Part shown: piece by piece, positions 1-8,219 of the stretch | How positions within the stretch are numbered: the first letter of the stretch is position 1 | How the letters are laid out: each line of letters starts with the position of its first letter | Source of the DNA: JAFMIT01 sp049421205 | GTDB taxonomy: Bacteria > Actinomycetota > Actinomycetes > S36-B12 > UBA5976 | NCBI GenBank assembly: GCA_049421205.1 | Contig: JBMSMQ010000002.1 | Location: 69,501 to 133,500, forward strand | Length of the DNA stretch: 64,000 nucleotides | Reading direction: 5' to 3' | Notes under the pieces: model-generated | Seen by the model: the letters and a program-made list of their open reading frames with translations, nothing else | Told to the model about the DNA's origin: nothing | The model's database searches: none | Position numbers and translations under genes: made by a program

Positions 1-886
1 GATTCATAATCACAGATAACTCGGGTAGAAAAACTCTCCCGATTCCCAGTGTTTCACTTGTTACATTGAGAGAATCTGCAAGTTCACATGTTTCGGTAAG
101 CAGTCTTTCTGCTATCGCTTTATCACCTGCTATCTCTCTGGCAAGTTTTCTCATATGTTTTTCGTCAAATAGACATGCTTCTTGATTACTGCTAGTGACA
201 GAACTTCTTGAAAGTGTTGTGAGGTTTCGAGTTGCATCTAAAATGTCAGCTGTTCTTGCTTCTGGTGCTTCAAGGTATCGAACGGCATTACTGAGAATTG
301 GCCGAAGCGAATACTCCATACTCCATTTCAAATATTGTCGAGCAAAATAAGTTGAATAGAGACCTGTACCTTTTCCTTGCCCATATTCAGTTCGATGACT
401 TACAATTTCAGATCGGATATCAAATCCTGTTTTTCGCCATGCTGTAAGTATTTGTTGGGAAGCGTTATAGCGGCCATGGAAGATAGATTCAGCAAGATCT
501 GATTCAGGACCTAACAAAATAACAAGTCCAGTATCAACAGATATGAGATCAGCGATTCTTTGTATTACAGCAAACGAAATCCCAACCTCGTGATGAGCAG
601 TAACTAATCGGTTTAACGCTTTGAAACCTTCTGAATCGCGAGCTAACGCAACGAAACGAGACTGTTTATTATGTGTGACAATCTCAAGATTCACTCCAAT
701 ATGTGCCCTGATTCCAGATACAGCACAAGATTCAAAGAATTCCACTGCACCAGAGAGACCATCTCGATCAACAAGAGCGATTCCTGGCATTTGAAGTTCT
801 TTGGCTCTTTGGACTAATGCTGTTGGTGAATTGACTCCATACCGAAATGAGTAATATGAAACTGTATTGAGATGAGTGAATGTCAA
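1..886 (-). CDS. dnaE2: DNA polymerase III alpha-type subunit, probable error-prone DnaE2 (3' part outside window)
   Basis: I read this by translating the reverse strand. About 295 N-terminal residues are present and the gene runs off the left edge. The start is TTG at 886-884, with a GAGGG ribosome site 7 nt upstream, overlapping the stop of the DUF6504 gene (TTGA). The N-terminus aligns with the PHP domain of C-family polymerases (THLNTVSYYSFRYGV, then GIALVDRDGLSGAVEFF). The usual PHP metal ligands are missing: the HxH position reads NTV, DH reads DR, and the later acidic ligand reads N. Coupling to DUF6504 and a LexA-controlled promoter favours mutagenic DnaE2 (ImuC) over replicative DnaE1. 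The polymerase active site is outside the window, so the paralogue call is inferred. Confidence 0.8.
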   Translation of the reverse strand, partial: MTFTHLNTVSYYSFRYGVNSPTALVQRAKELQMPGIALVDRDGLSGAVEFFESCAVSGIRAHIGVNLEIVTHNKQSRFVALARDSEGFKALNRLVTAHHEVGISFAVIQRIADLISVDTGLVILLGPESDLAESIFHGRYNASQQILTAWRKTGFDIRSEIVSHRTEYGQGKGTGLYSTYFARQYLKWSMEYSLRPILSNAVRYLEAPEARTADILDATRNLTTLSRSSVTSSNQEACLFDEKHMRKLAREIAGDKAIAERLLTETCELADSLNVTSETLGIGRVFLPELSVIMN

Positions 887-1167
887 TCGAATACCCTCAC
901 AATCCTCCAAGGGAAGGCATTACCCGATAACAGTGAGTCGCGATACGCAACATCAAGAAGCACATTCTGAGAAGCAGAATGTGCTTCTACTCTCCAGATA
1001 TGCCAGGTCACATCGTGTTCAAAATCGTGCTGCCACCATGGCTCGACATCAATCCAGTACATCACTATCTGTTGGATAACAAATATTCGCTCACGCCAGC
1101 GAAAGCGCGCAGGAATACCATCCCGCACTTCTACATCAATGAGATCATCGAGTTTTTTAGTCATCAC
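883..1167 (-). CDS. DUF6504 family protein upstream of dnaE2
   Basis: This 94-residue protein is rich in aromatic residues (RFRWRERIFVIQQI, EPWWQHDF, WHIWRVEA). The pattern matches DUF6504, a small actinobacterial family found beside imuB/dnaE2 genes. It has no signal peptide or membrane segment. The stop overlaps the dnaE2 start, so the two genes are translationally coupled. An SOS promoter and LexA box lie about 150 bp upstream, after a leader with a strong hairpin. A role as accessory factor of translesion synthesis is inferred from position only. No imuA or imuB gene is seen between this gene and its promoter. Confidence 0.75.
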   Translation of the reverse strand: MMTKKLDDLIDVEVRDGIPARFRWRERIFVIQQIVMYWIDVEPWWQHDFEHDVTWHIWRVEAHSASQNVLLDVAYRDSLLSGNAFPWRIVRVFD

Positions 1168-1214
1168 ACTTCATTTCATGCAACGACCCCACGCATAACG
1201 CGTGCCAGCGGACA

Positions 1215-1244
1215 CACTTGGCTGAAAGTGGCTTCAGCCAAGTG
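1215..1244 (-). other. 12-bp hairpin in the DUF6504-dnaE2 leader
   Basis: Perfect inverted repeat: arm CACTTGGCTGAA (1215-1226), 6-nt loop, arm TTCAGCCAAGTG (1233-1244). It lies in the predicted 5' leader between the SOS promoter and the DUF6504 start. No U-tract follows on either strand, so it is not a standard terminator. It may stabilise or attenuate the leader RNA. Confidence 0.6.
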
Positions 1245-1302
1245 GCGCTTCTCCCACCAAGTTGATGTGGGTCGAGGACACAACTCACGCAGGAGATGTC
1301 CG

Positions 1303-1356
1303 CTTTCGAACAAATGTTCGAAAGCCAAGTAAACTCGCTTCTCGGGGTATTGTCAA
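1303..1356 (-). promoter_or_regulatory. SOS promoter with LexA box for DUF6504-dnaE2
   Basis: Read on the minus strand: a perfect -35 TTGACA (1356-1351), a 17-nt spacer, and a -10 TTTACT (1333-1328). Directly downstream is a palindrome with 9-nt arms, CTTTCGAAC-N4-GTTCGAAAG (1303-1324). This fits the actinobacterial/Gram-positive LexA consensus CGAAC-N4-GTTCG. The operator covers the expected transcription start, an arrangement that gives tight repression by LexA. Confidence 0.9.
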
Positions 1357-1360
1357 GCGA

Positions 1361-1996
1361 CTAAGACCATTTCTCCTCAGGTTCTAACACTCTCCAGCAA
1401 TACCACGCAGCAATAGATCGAAATGGGGCTGCTTCCTGAGCATATTCCCGAAATTCGCGCTCAGTGGGCGTTTCCGAGAGGCTGTGGGCAATCCCCCAAC
1501 CTTTTCTCACGGCATAATCCCCAACCGGCCAAATATCCAATCGACCAAGTGTGAACATCAAGAACATTTCGGCAGTCCAGCGCCCAATCCCCCACACTGG
1601 GGTTAGTTGGGCTATGACTTCCTCATCTGAAAGATTTGGGAAATCAGCGAGCACTATCTGTTTCGAAACAATAGCCGCAGAAAGCTCCTTTAAAGTTCGC
1701 ACCTTTGCACCAGAAAGCCCTAAAGACCTCAACTCACTTTCTGTTCGGTTCAAAACCTTGCGTGGTGTTATCGAACCATTCATACTTGTTTGCACGCGTT
1801 GACTGATTGAAAGTGCAGCACTTGAAGAAATTTGCTGGCCAATCACACTCAGTGCAAGCGATTCAAAATAGCGTGAACCCTCATTATCTTGTGGTTTCAA
1901 ATTAAAGCGTTGTCGAGTTTGTATGTATGGTGAAAGTGCAGGTATCGCCAATTGAATATGAGCAATACCTTCCGTAATGCGTCGGTTTGTTGTCAT
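1361..1996 (-). CDS. AlkA-like DNA-3-methyladenine glycosylase (HhH-GPD)
   Basis: A 211-residue base-excision repair glycosylase that would remove alkylated bases from DNA. It has the helix-hairpin-helix-GPD core. The hairpin segment TPVWGIGRWTAEMFLMF (about 132-148) is followed by WPVGDYAVRKG, whose Asp160 is the expected catalytic aspartate. The N-terminal motif GQQIS (53-57) is typical of the AlkA/MPG-II group. The protein is short and lacks the N-terminal Ada-like part of E. coli AlkA. Its ATG overlaps the stop of the upstream acyltransferase gene by one base. It ends just before the SOS promoter of the next gene, but no LexA box precedes it. Confidence 0.85.
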   Translation of the reverse strand: MTTNRRITEGIAHIQLAIPALSPYIQTRQRFNLKPQDNEGSRYFESLALSVIGQQISSSAALSISQRVQTSMNGSITPRKVLNRTESELRSLGLSGAKVRTLKELSAAIVSKQIVLADFPNLSDEEVIAQLTPVWGIGRWTAEMFLMFTLGRLDIWPVGDYAVRKGWGIAHSLSETPTEREFREYAQEAAPFRSIAAWYCWRVLEPEEKWS

Positions 1997-3783
1997 TAGG
2001 GAGCTAGGTACGCGCTTTGCGCCACTTCAATAAATGCCTTTACACCTTTTGGAGTCAAGTGAACACCATCAGAGGCAAAATAATCATTTTTACCTTCGGC
2101 AGCAAGCGCCCAATCAGCAATTCGAACGTTTGGATATCGTGCTGCGATTTTTGCAATTAAACGATTGTTTGGATCTTGCCACACCCGAGGTACTGATGCG
2201 TTAATAATTACTACTCGATCTACCTTTTTCAGATAGCCAAAGATACGAGTGAGATACAACTCTTTGAGTGTTCCGTTCACACCAAGATTAAGAATGACAT
2301 CGTATGAATCCCCATGTCGTTTTGCATAACGTTTTATCTGTCGCATCAAATCAGGTGCCTGAATAGCAACAGTTGCTTTAAATCCAGCAACATCAAAACC
2401 TTTTTCAAAACCATACTTGGCACCGAGCATTACCGAATCGCCATGCACCCACACTTCCCGCTCTTCTGGCTCATTAGGTGTACTCGTGATACTTGATGTA
2501 GAAACTCGCGTCGGTGAAATTGAAGGATCAAGAATAACCACTTTGCCAACAGCAAGTGGATCATTGTGGGCTGTTGTGACCGCGTTTGAACTAATCGCAG
2601 TAGCGGTAGTCAATGGGATTGCACATACAGTCGCAGTCATAACTGCAATCCAGCGTCGAGTTCGTGGCGATTGAGCTTTAATCTTTACCCAAGTTTGTGC
2701 AATTAATCCGCGTCGTATTGGGGTTTCAATGACACGATATGAAAATTCGGTAATTCCAATCATTACAATGATTTGAAATGTGTACACCATATAAGCAGGC
2801 GCATCGATATCCAAGCCTGGTCGCATAACTTGTATGACGATCCAATGCCAGAGATAGAGTCCATATGATCTAGTGCCAATCCATTGTAAGATAGGTACAC
2901 CTAAGATTTTAGAGATACGCGATGCTGGGTGTACGACGCTTGCAATTAATAGTGTTGTAGCAATGGCCGCCATTGGAAAACCAATTAAATAATGTTCGCC
3001 CGTAATTTGGTTAACATTCGTTAACGTCCATACAAGAATTAGTAGTGCCAGAATTCCAATTGCAGTTATTGTTCTTTCAACGGAGAGGGAATATCGTGCT
3101 TTAAAGTTTCGAGGTTTCCAAAACACCGCTAACGCAGCACCGAGGAATAATCCTGAGCTATGCGTGTGCGTTCCAAAATATAAAGCAGGTGGATATTCAC
3201 CATACGTATTCACCCCTGCAGTGGCCACCCACACCAGGGCAAGCCATGATGCGACTGCGCCAGCAACTGCCAATATTTGCATTCGTTTGAGCATGAGCGT
3301 GGGCGCTAAGAGGGCAATCAGAAGTGGCCAAAATGCATAAAACTGCGCTTCAATCGCCAAGGACCATGTGTGCTGAAGTAACGATGGTCGTCCAAGTTGT
3401 GCGAAATAGTCGTAATCCATAAAGATGAACCACCAATTGGAGAGACCCACACTTGCCCAAGGTAAATCAGCAAGGAATCGCTCAATGGTATCTGGCGCCC
3501 ACAATGCGACAAAAACTAGAATCACAAAAATCATAAAGATAAAAGCTGGAAGCAACCTTCGTGCTCGAGCTAAATAAAAACCTTTAAAGTCGATTTTCCC
3601 TAGTCGAATGAATCGATCTAGCAAAATCCATGTTATGAGGTACCCGCTCAAAACAAAAAAGATGTCGACCCCAAGAAAACCACCTGTCAGCAAACCAGCA
3701 TTCATGTGGTAAACGATGACAGCAATAATCGCAATTGCACGAATTCCATCGAGGGCGGCAACAGACTGCGTTGATGATTTCAA
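1996..3783 (-). CDS. Membrane O-acyltransferase with C-terminal SGNH domain (OatA-like)
   Basis: A 595-residue protein in two parts. The first about 380 residues form an Acyltransferase_3 domain with about ten membrane helices; it opens with the family signature ALDGIRAIAIIAVIVYH (His26 is the conserved histidine). The C-terminal part is an extracytoplasmic SGNH/GDSL domain with HGDSVM (near residue 450), NLGVNG (near 500) and DGVHLTPKG (near 570), giving the Ser and Asp-His residues. Such proteins move an acyl group across the membrane and O-acetylate peptidoglycan or surface polysaccharide. Which substrate applies here cannot be told. It lies 1 nt after the coiled-coil gene and may be cotranscribed with it. 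Confidence 0.85.
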   Translation of the reverse strand: MKSSTQSVAALDGIRAIAIIAVIVYHMNAGLLTGGFLGVDIFFVLSGYLITWILLDRFIRLGKIDFKGFYLARARRLLPAFIFMIFVILVFVALWAPDTIERFLADLPWASVGLSNWWFIFMDYDYFAQLGRPSLLQHTWSLAIEAQFYAFWPLLIALLAPTLMLKRMQILAVAGAVASWLALVWVATAGVNTYGEYPPALYFGTHTHSSGLFLGAALAVFWKPRNFKARYSLSVERTITAIGILALLILVWTLTNVNQITGEHYLIGFPMAAIATTLLIASVVHPASRISKILGVPILQWIGTRSYGLYLWHWIVIQVMRPGLDIDAPAYMVYTFQIIVMIGITEFSYRVIETPIRRGLIAQTWVKIKAQSPRTRRWIAVMTATVCAIPLTTATAISSNAVTTAHNDPLAVGKVVILDPSISPTRVSTSSITSTPNEPEEREVWVHGDSVMLGAKYGFEKGFDVAGFKATVAIQAPDLMRQIKRYAKRHGDSYDVILNLGVNGTLKELYLTRIFGYLKKVDRVVIINASVPRVWQDPNNRLIAKIAARYPNVRIADWALAAEGKNDYFASDGVHLTPKGVKAFIEVAQSAYLAP

Positions 3784-3784
3784 G

Positions 3785-4489
3785 TTAGGACTTACTATCC
3801 GACTGGTTCGACTTATGTGCTTGATGATCCAAAACCTCTAATGCTGCAACTACAGACTTCTGGGCTTTATCGTTGGCTACCTGTGATTTTTGCAGTAAGT
3901 CCAGAAGTGATTCCTGAGCAAGCCTTACCGCACCAAGTTGTTGATTAAGATTTTTCTGAAGTTTCTGGGCTTCCTCATTTGCCGCTTCAACAATTGCCTT
4001 TGCATCTGCTTCTGCATCTTTTCGTAACTTAGCAACTTCAGATTCAGCTTTGGCTACCACCTGTGAAGCAGCATCTTGGGCTGTTTTTGTTATCTGTGCC
4101 GCTTGCCTATCTGCACTTTTTAATGCAGTAGCGACATCGCTTTCGAGTGAGTCGGATTTTTTCTGAGCTGCCTGGATGATTTTCTCAGCCTGTTTCTCTG
4201 CATCCTCGATAATTTTTTCAGCCAGTTTTTTTGCCTCGGCTTCGCGCTGATGTACAGTCGAAAGGATCTGAACCGCAGTCTCAGCCGCCAATGCCTCTAA
4301 TTCTCTCTCAGAGAGTTCGGCAAAATCTTTTCTATTGCGAAGTTCCTCAAGTTCGGCTTCAAGTTTTTGAACGTAAGCGAGCATTTCATCAAGTGTCGTT
4401 GGAAGTTGAATCGCCACATCCTTCTTGTACCCAATCCAGTCAAGAAGTCCTTTTTTTACCGATTCGTTTGAGCGCGTATCTGACGACAT
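3785..4489 (-). CDS. DivIVA-like coiled-coil protein
   Basis: A 234-residue, Ala/Lys/Glu/Gln-rich protein that is coiled coil from about residue 40 to the end, with many AEADAKAIVEAANEEA-like heptads. A more distant start at 4564 exists. I chose the ATG at 4489 because GGAGGG lies 7 nt upstream of it. There is no signal peptide or membrane helix. The composition resembles DivIVA/SepIVA-type actinobacterial scaffold proteins that act at the cell pole or septum, but the usual DivIVA N-terminal membrane-binding segment is not clear (the N-terminus holds a KKGLLDWIGYKKDV stretch). Function is therefore tentative. The next gene modifies cell-surface material. Confidence 0.5.
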   Translation of the reverse strand: MSSDTRSNESVKKGLLDWIGYKKDVAIQLPTTLDEMLAYVQKLEAELEELRNRKDFAELSERELEALAAETAVQILSTVHQREAEAKKLAEKIIEDAEKQAEKIIQAAQKKSDSLESDVATALKSADRQAAQITKTAQDAASQVVAKAESEVAKLRKDAEADAKAIVEAANEEAQKLQKNLNQQLGAVRLAQESLLDLLQKSQVANDKAQKSVVAALEVLDHQAHKSNQSDSKS

Positions 4490-4636
4490 TGAATTCCCTC
4501 CAGCACCGAAGGGTAATCTAAACATAAGGCAATTGAGTAGCCCATTGACGGTGCGAATCTTCAAGAAATCGCCATTTACGTCAATCGTAGGCTAAAGTTC
4601 TCCAAAACTAAAGACACCGTAAGGGGTGAAATCACC

Positions 4637-5863
4637 GTGAGGACCCTGGTCGTAGGAGCAGGTGGAGTCGGACGGGCAATTGCGAACATAGCTTCGCGTC
4701 GTAATTTCTTGACCAGCATGGTTATTGCTGACTACACATTAGAAAAAGCACAAGCTGCAGTAAACAGGGTTAATGACCCTCGATTCTCAGCGGCAGAAGT
4801 AAATGCCTCAGATCTTGAGGCGCTTCGAGAACTCATTCGAGAAGTGAAACCAGATATCGTGATCAATGCTGTTGATCCACGTTTCGTAATGCCTATATTC
4901 CTTGCTTGCGAATTAGAGCGGGTGAACTACATGGATATGGCAATGTCTCTATCGCGTGTTCATCCACTTCTTCCTCACGCCGAAACCGGCGTGAAACTCG
5001 GCGATGAGCAGTTTGCGCGAGATTGGAATTGGTCTGAGCGAGGAATATTCGCGCTTGTTGGCATGGGAATTGAACCTGGCATGAGCGATGTTTTCGCACG
5101 CTATGCAAGTGACGAGATTTTCAGCCGCATTGATCAAATCACCGTTTTCGACGGCTCAAATCTTCGAGTGGAAGGGTATGACTTCGCCCCATCATTTTCG
5201 ATTTGGACCACCATCGAAGAGTGTCTCAATCCCCCACTTGTTTGGGAAGATGGTCGGGGATGGTTCACGACTGAACCATTTAGCGAACCTGAAATTTTCG
5301 ACTTCCCTGACGGTATTGGCCCAGTTGAATGTGTCAATGTTGAACACGAAGAAGTTGTACTCATCCCCCAGAAAGTTGATGCTAAAAAGGTAAACTTCAA
5401 GTACGGACTTGGTGCCGAGTTCATCAATATTCTAAAGACTATACATATGATTGGTCTCGATAGAAAAGAAAACGTTGATGTTCAAGGGTTGCAAGTTTCA
5501 CCTCGAGATTTGTTGGCCGCTTCCTTACCAGATCCTGCAAATCTTGGTGAACGAATGACAGGAAAGACGTGTGCCGGAACACTCGTCAAAGGTCTCGACA
5601 AAGGTGGAGTGCCGAAGGCTGTTTACATCTATCATGTTGTTGACAACACATGGTCAATGCAAGAGTACGGAGACCAAGCAGTTGTGTGGCAAACAGCTCT
5701 GAACCCTGTGATTGCTCTTGAGTTGATTCATGATGGAATTTGGAAACCAGAAGGCGTCAATGGTCCTGAATGGTTTGACCCAAAACCATTCTTGGCCAAA
5801 GTCGAAGAGTTTGGTGCACCCTGGAAAATTCGAACGGAAGATCCATCGGGCATCATTCCTTAA
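4637..5863 (+). CDS. Saccharopine dehydrogenase-family oxidoreductase
   Basis: A 408-residue NAD(P)-dependent reductase. It opens with a Rossmann nucleotide-binding motif (VVGAGGVGRAIA) followed by IADYTLEKA, typical of the Lys9/saccharopine reductase family; carboxynorspermidine synthase is also in this family. The GTG start at 4637 has a GGGGTG ribosome site. The C-terminal half carries the family's substrate-binding fold (GMGIEPGMSDVFARYA). Lysine in this organism appears to be made by the DAP route (dapA, dapB, dapF are present), so a catabolic or polyamine role is possible. The true substrate is unknown. It is divergent from the coiled-coil gene, with a 147-bp shared promoter region. Confidence 0.75.
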   Translation: MRTLVVGAGGVGRAIANIASRRNFLTSMVIADYTLEKAQAAVNRVNDPRFSAAEVNASDLEALRELIREVKPDIVINAVDPRFVMPIFLACELERVNYMDMAMSLSRVHPLLPHAETGVKLGDEQFARDWNWSERGIFALVGMGIEPGMSDVFARYASDEIFSRIDQITVFDGSNLRVEGYDFAPSFSIWTTIEECLNPPLVWEDGRGWFTTEPFSEPEIFDFPDGIGPVECVNVEHEEVVLIPQKVDAKKVNFKYGLGAEFINILKTIHMIGLDRKENVDVQGLQVSPRDLLAASLPDPANLGERMTGKTCAGTLVKGLDKGGVPKAVYIYHVVDNTWSMQEYGDQAVVWQTALNPVIALELIHDGIWKPEGVNGPEWFDPKPFLAKVEEFGAPWKIRTEDPSGIIP

Positions 5864-5865
5864 TT

Positions 5866-6219
5866 TCAACCAACAATAGAGAGTGCAAAAACACCAATTA
5901 GCAAAAGTGCGGCTGGAGCGATTGAACCCTTAATGTCTTTAGACTTTAGGTGAAAAAGAATTGCGCCTGCAAGTATGACGCATAGTCCAACAACCGCAGC
6001 ACGCTGTGACCACTCGGGAACAAATGCGAAATAGTTACCAGTAACAGCAGCGACACCGCCGAGGAGTTCAAGTGCTCCAATCTGACGAAGAATTCGCGTG
6101 TAATTTAGTTTTTTCGCAATTGCAATTGCACTTGGGTGGTTGGTTAATTTCCCCGAACCCGCTAGAGCCATCAATATTCCGAGTCCTGAGGTGAGAGCGA
6201 CATAGAGTGAAGTTGACAT
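5866..6219 (-). CDS. DoxX-like small membrane protein
   Basis: A 117-residue protein with four hydrophobic segments, matching the DoxX_2 family pattern (GLGILMALAGSGKLTNHP, then IGALELLGGVAAVTG). The ATG at 6219 is preceded by a strong AAGGAGG site; an in-frame longer form lacks such support. Family members are linked to redox or thiol stress, but no function can be assigned from sequence. It is convergent with the saccharopine dehydrogenase-like gene (2-nt gap) and divergent from the YbaK-like gene. Confidence 0.7.
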   Translation of the reverse strand: MSTSLYVALTSGLGILMALAGSGKLTNHPSAIAIAKKLNYTRILRQIGALELLGGVAAVTGNYFAFVPEWSQRAAVVGLCVILAGAILFHLKSKDIKGSIAPAALLLIGVFALSIVG

Positions 6220-6261
6220 ACATCCTCCTTGGTGAAAAGTGTAACCAAGTACCATTTGTAA

Positions 6262-6753
6262 ATGGTCGAAAATCATCCCGCCGTGTCGCGAGTTCGTGAA
6301 GTTTTTCAATCAAATAATCTTCCATTCGAAATGAAGATATTCGAAGAAGGTACTCATACAGCAATAGCCGCTGCTGAAGCGCTCGGAGTCGAGATAGGAC
6401 AAATTGCTTCTTCAATCGTTTTCAAACTCATCATTGATGGTGAAGAAATCCCGCTTCTGGTTATAACCTCTGGCCAACACAAAGTAGATACCGCAAAAGT
6501 TGCGAGGTTTCTTGGTGTAGAAAAGGTTCATCGAGCAGATGCAGAGTTTGTTCGAAATGCTTCAGGGTTTGCCATTGGCGGGGTCGCACCAGTTGGGTGG
6601 AGCGATAAACCACGTGCAATTATTGATATTGCGCTCCAGCAATTTTCGACCATATGGGCAGCAGCTGGGCATCCTTATACCGTCTTCGCAACATCCTATG
6701 GTGAACTTCAAGTTCTCGCAGGTGCTGAGCCACTTGATGTTGGACAAAACTGA
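6262..6753 (+). CDS. YbaK/EbsC-type aminoacyl-tRNA deacylase-like protein
   Basis: A 163-residue protein of the YbaK/ProX editing fold. It shows the core pattern of this family: TAIAAAEALGVEIGQIASSIVFK near residues 33-55, LVITSGQHKVDT near 70, and a GFAIGGVAPVGW stretch near 103-114. Relatives hydrolyse mischarged tRNA such as Cys-tRNAPro in trans. It lies 42 nt upstream of and on the same strand as the carotenoid genes, so it could share their promoter, although no functional link is known. No strong ribosome site is seen; it may be read from a short leader. Confidence 0.8.
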   Translation: MVENHPAVSRVREVFQSNNLPFEMKIFEEGTHTAIAAAEALGVEIGQIASSIVFKLIIDGEEIPLLVITSGQHKVDTAKVARFLGVEKVHRADAEFVRNASGFAIGGVAPVGWSDKPRAIIDIALQQFSTIWAAAGHPYTVFATSYGELQVLAGAEPLDVGQN

Positions 6754-6795
6754 CACTGCACCAATAAGTTTTCAAACTACGCTTGAGGTGTGGGA

Positions 6796-7452
6796 ATGAT
6801 AGTTCGAATCGATAGTTGGCAGACGAATCATGCTAGTCGAGCATTGATTGCAATTGCACTTCTCAGATTTGGTTTTCGAAAAATACCAGGATTAACGTTT
6901 TACAAAATCCTCGGTACGGGTAAAGGCGAAACGTTTACCGTGAACGATGCAGATCCCTCACACTGGGTATTGTTGACCACATGGAATGGTGAAAACCATA
7001 AACACATTGAAAAGCACTTATTAGTACGCGCATTAAACTCAATTGCCGCATCACATCGACAATTGCTATTGAAACCCATAAGCACCCGCGGCACATGGGC
7101 GAAAGCCTCGCCATTCATTATTGAGCCATCTATGAACCCTGATGCTGCTATCGCAGTTATCACACGAGCCCGGATCAAAGTTCGATGGTGGCGATACTTC
7201 TACTCCCAGGTTCCGCCTGTCATTATCGATCTACAGCGGGCCGAAGGATTGCAAGAACGATTTGGGATTGGCGAAGCGCCAGTTGGACTTCAGGGAACGT
7301 TTAGCATCTGGAAGAATCATGATGCAATCAAAAATTTTGCATATCAGACAAAGTCTCACCAAGAGGTCATTCAACAAACATCAACACATAACTGGTATGC
7401 AGAAGAGTTATTTGCAAGATTTGAAATCCTTTCCGATGTGGATGTGAAATGA
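6796..7452 (+). CDS. crtA: CrtA-like acyclic carotenoid 2-ketolase (spheroidene monooxygenase family)
   Basis: About 218 residues. The start ATG at 6796 has GAGGTG 5 nt upstream; an in-frame GTG at 6790 is less likely. The sequence follows the spheroidene monooxygenase pattern: SRALIAIALLRFGF, IPGLTFYKILGTGKGETF, then AVITRARIKVRWWRYFYSQVPP, and the closing FSIWKNHDAIKNFAY and WYAEELFARF blocks. CrtA proteins of purple bacteria add a keto group at C-2 of acyclic 1-methoxy or 1-hydroxy carotenoids using O2 and heme. Its stop overlaps the cruF start (ATGA). This placement next to cruF and crtD fits a 1-hydroxy-3,4-didehydro substrate. CrtA is classically proteobacterial, so its presence here is notable. 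Confidence 0.8.
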   Translation: MIVRIDSWQTNHASRALIAIALLRFGFRKIPGLTFYKILGTGKGETFTVNDADPSHWVLLTTWNGENHKHIEKHLLVRALNSIAASHRQLLLKPISTRGTWAKASPFIIEPSMNPDAAIAVITRARIKVRWWRYFYSQVPPVIIDLQRAEGLQERFGIGEAPVGLQGTFSIWKNHDAIKNFAYQTKSHQEVIQQTSTHNWYAEELFARFEILSDVDVK

Positions 7453-8219
7453 AACTTGTGAATAACTTTCGCATAAAAATTCTGAGTGCTCCTTTAGCTT
7501 GGGGATTTTTCTTTATCACTCTCTTCTTACATATTGTGTGGCCATTGACAGATGGATCTATTCAAGCAACTCTTACCACGCTCGCGGTGCTGACATTAGC
7601 AAGTTCAAGTTTTAGTGCAGCACTCCAAAATCTTGGAATCAAGCGCGCGCTCATCGCTTTACTCACTGTCACTTCCATGGCTTTTCTGATCGAAAAAGTC
7701 GGCTCCACAACCGGAATTCCATTTGGCAGTTATTCTTATTCTGAAATACTCAATCCGCAATTTTTTGGTGTCCCTATCGCGGTTATGTTTGCCTGGTTTG
7801 CAATGACTTGGGTAATGTGTGTGTTTGTCCAAGATATCAATGGCTCCTTGGGCAAGAAAGCAATGCTGGTAGGACTTCTCTTAACTGGATGGGACTTTTA
7901 CCTCGATCCGCAAATGACATCAAAAGAGTATTGGATTTGGAATACAACGTCTCCATCTCTACCGGGCATTCCTGAAATTCCACTTACCAATTACGTGGGA
8001 TGGTTTATCTCAGGAACTTTTCTTGCGTCGGTTGTGTTATATCTGATCGGTAGCCATACAGTGGATAGAACACTTTCGAAATTAGTTGTGCTCTGGACAA
8101 TCGTTGGTGGATTTATTCTCCACGCCATCTTTTGGAGAGATCTTTACATTGGACTTTGGGGCTTACTCGCTATGGGTTTACTCTGGATGGGCGTGGAGCG
8201 TTTGCGAAGAAGCCTATGA
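7449..8219 (+). CDS. cruF: CruF-like carotenoid 1,2-hydratase (DUF422 family)
   Basis: A 256-residue integral membrane protein with about seven hydrophobic helices. It carries the hallmark blocks of the CruF/bisanhydrobacterioruberin hydratase family: TGIPFGSYSYSE with GVPIAVMFAWFAM, and GWDFYLDPQMTSKEYWIW. CruF adds water across the terminal 1,2 double bond of an acyclic psi end, giving a tertiary 1-hydroxyl. It starts inside the crtA stop (ATGA) and its own stop overlaps the next start, so crtA, cruF and cruC are coupled. It differs from the unrelated CrtC hydratase. Confidence 0.88.
   Translation: MKLVNNFRIKILSAPLAWGFFFITLFLHIVWPLTDGSIQATLTTLAVLTLASSSFSAALQNLGIKRALIALLTVTSMAFLIEKVGSTTGIPFGSYSYSEILNPQFFGVPIAVMFAWFAMTWVMCVFVQDINGSLGKKAMLVGLLLTGWDFYLDPQMTSKEYWIWNTTSPSLPGIPEIPLTNYVGWFISGTFLASVVLYLIGSHTVDRTLSKLVVLWTIVGGFILHAIFWRDLYIGLWGLLAMGLLWMGVERLRRSL

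Noticed and set aside
1215..1244. Hairpin as intrinsic terminator
   Set aside because: No U-tract follows the stem on either strand, so it is listed only as a leader hairpin.
979..1332. 117-residue plus-strand frame over the DUF6504 gene and the SOS promoter
   Set aside because: It is antisense to a recognisable coding gene and regulatory site, lacks a ribosome site and has no recognisable family.
6262..6753. YbaK-like gene as a carotenoid gene
   Set aside because: It is upstream on the same strand but belongs to a tRNA-editing family; co-transcription alone does not show a pigment role.
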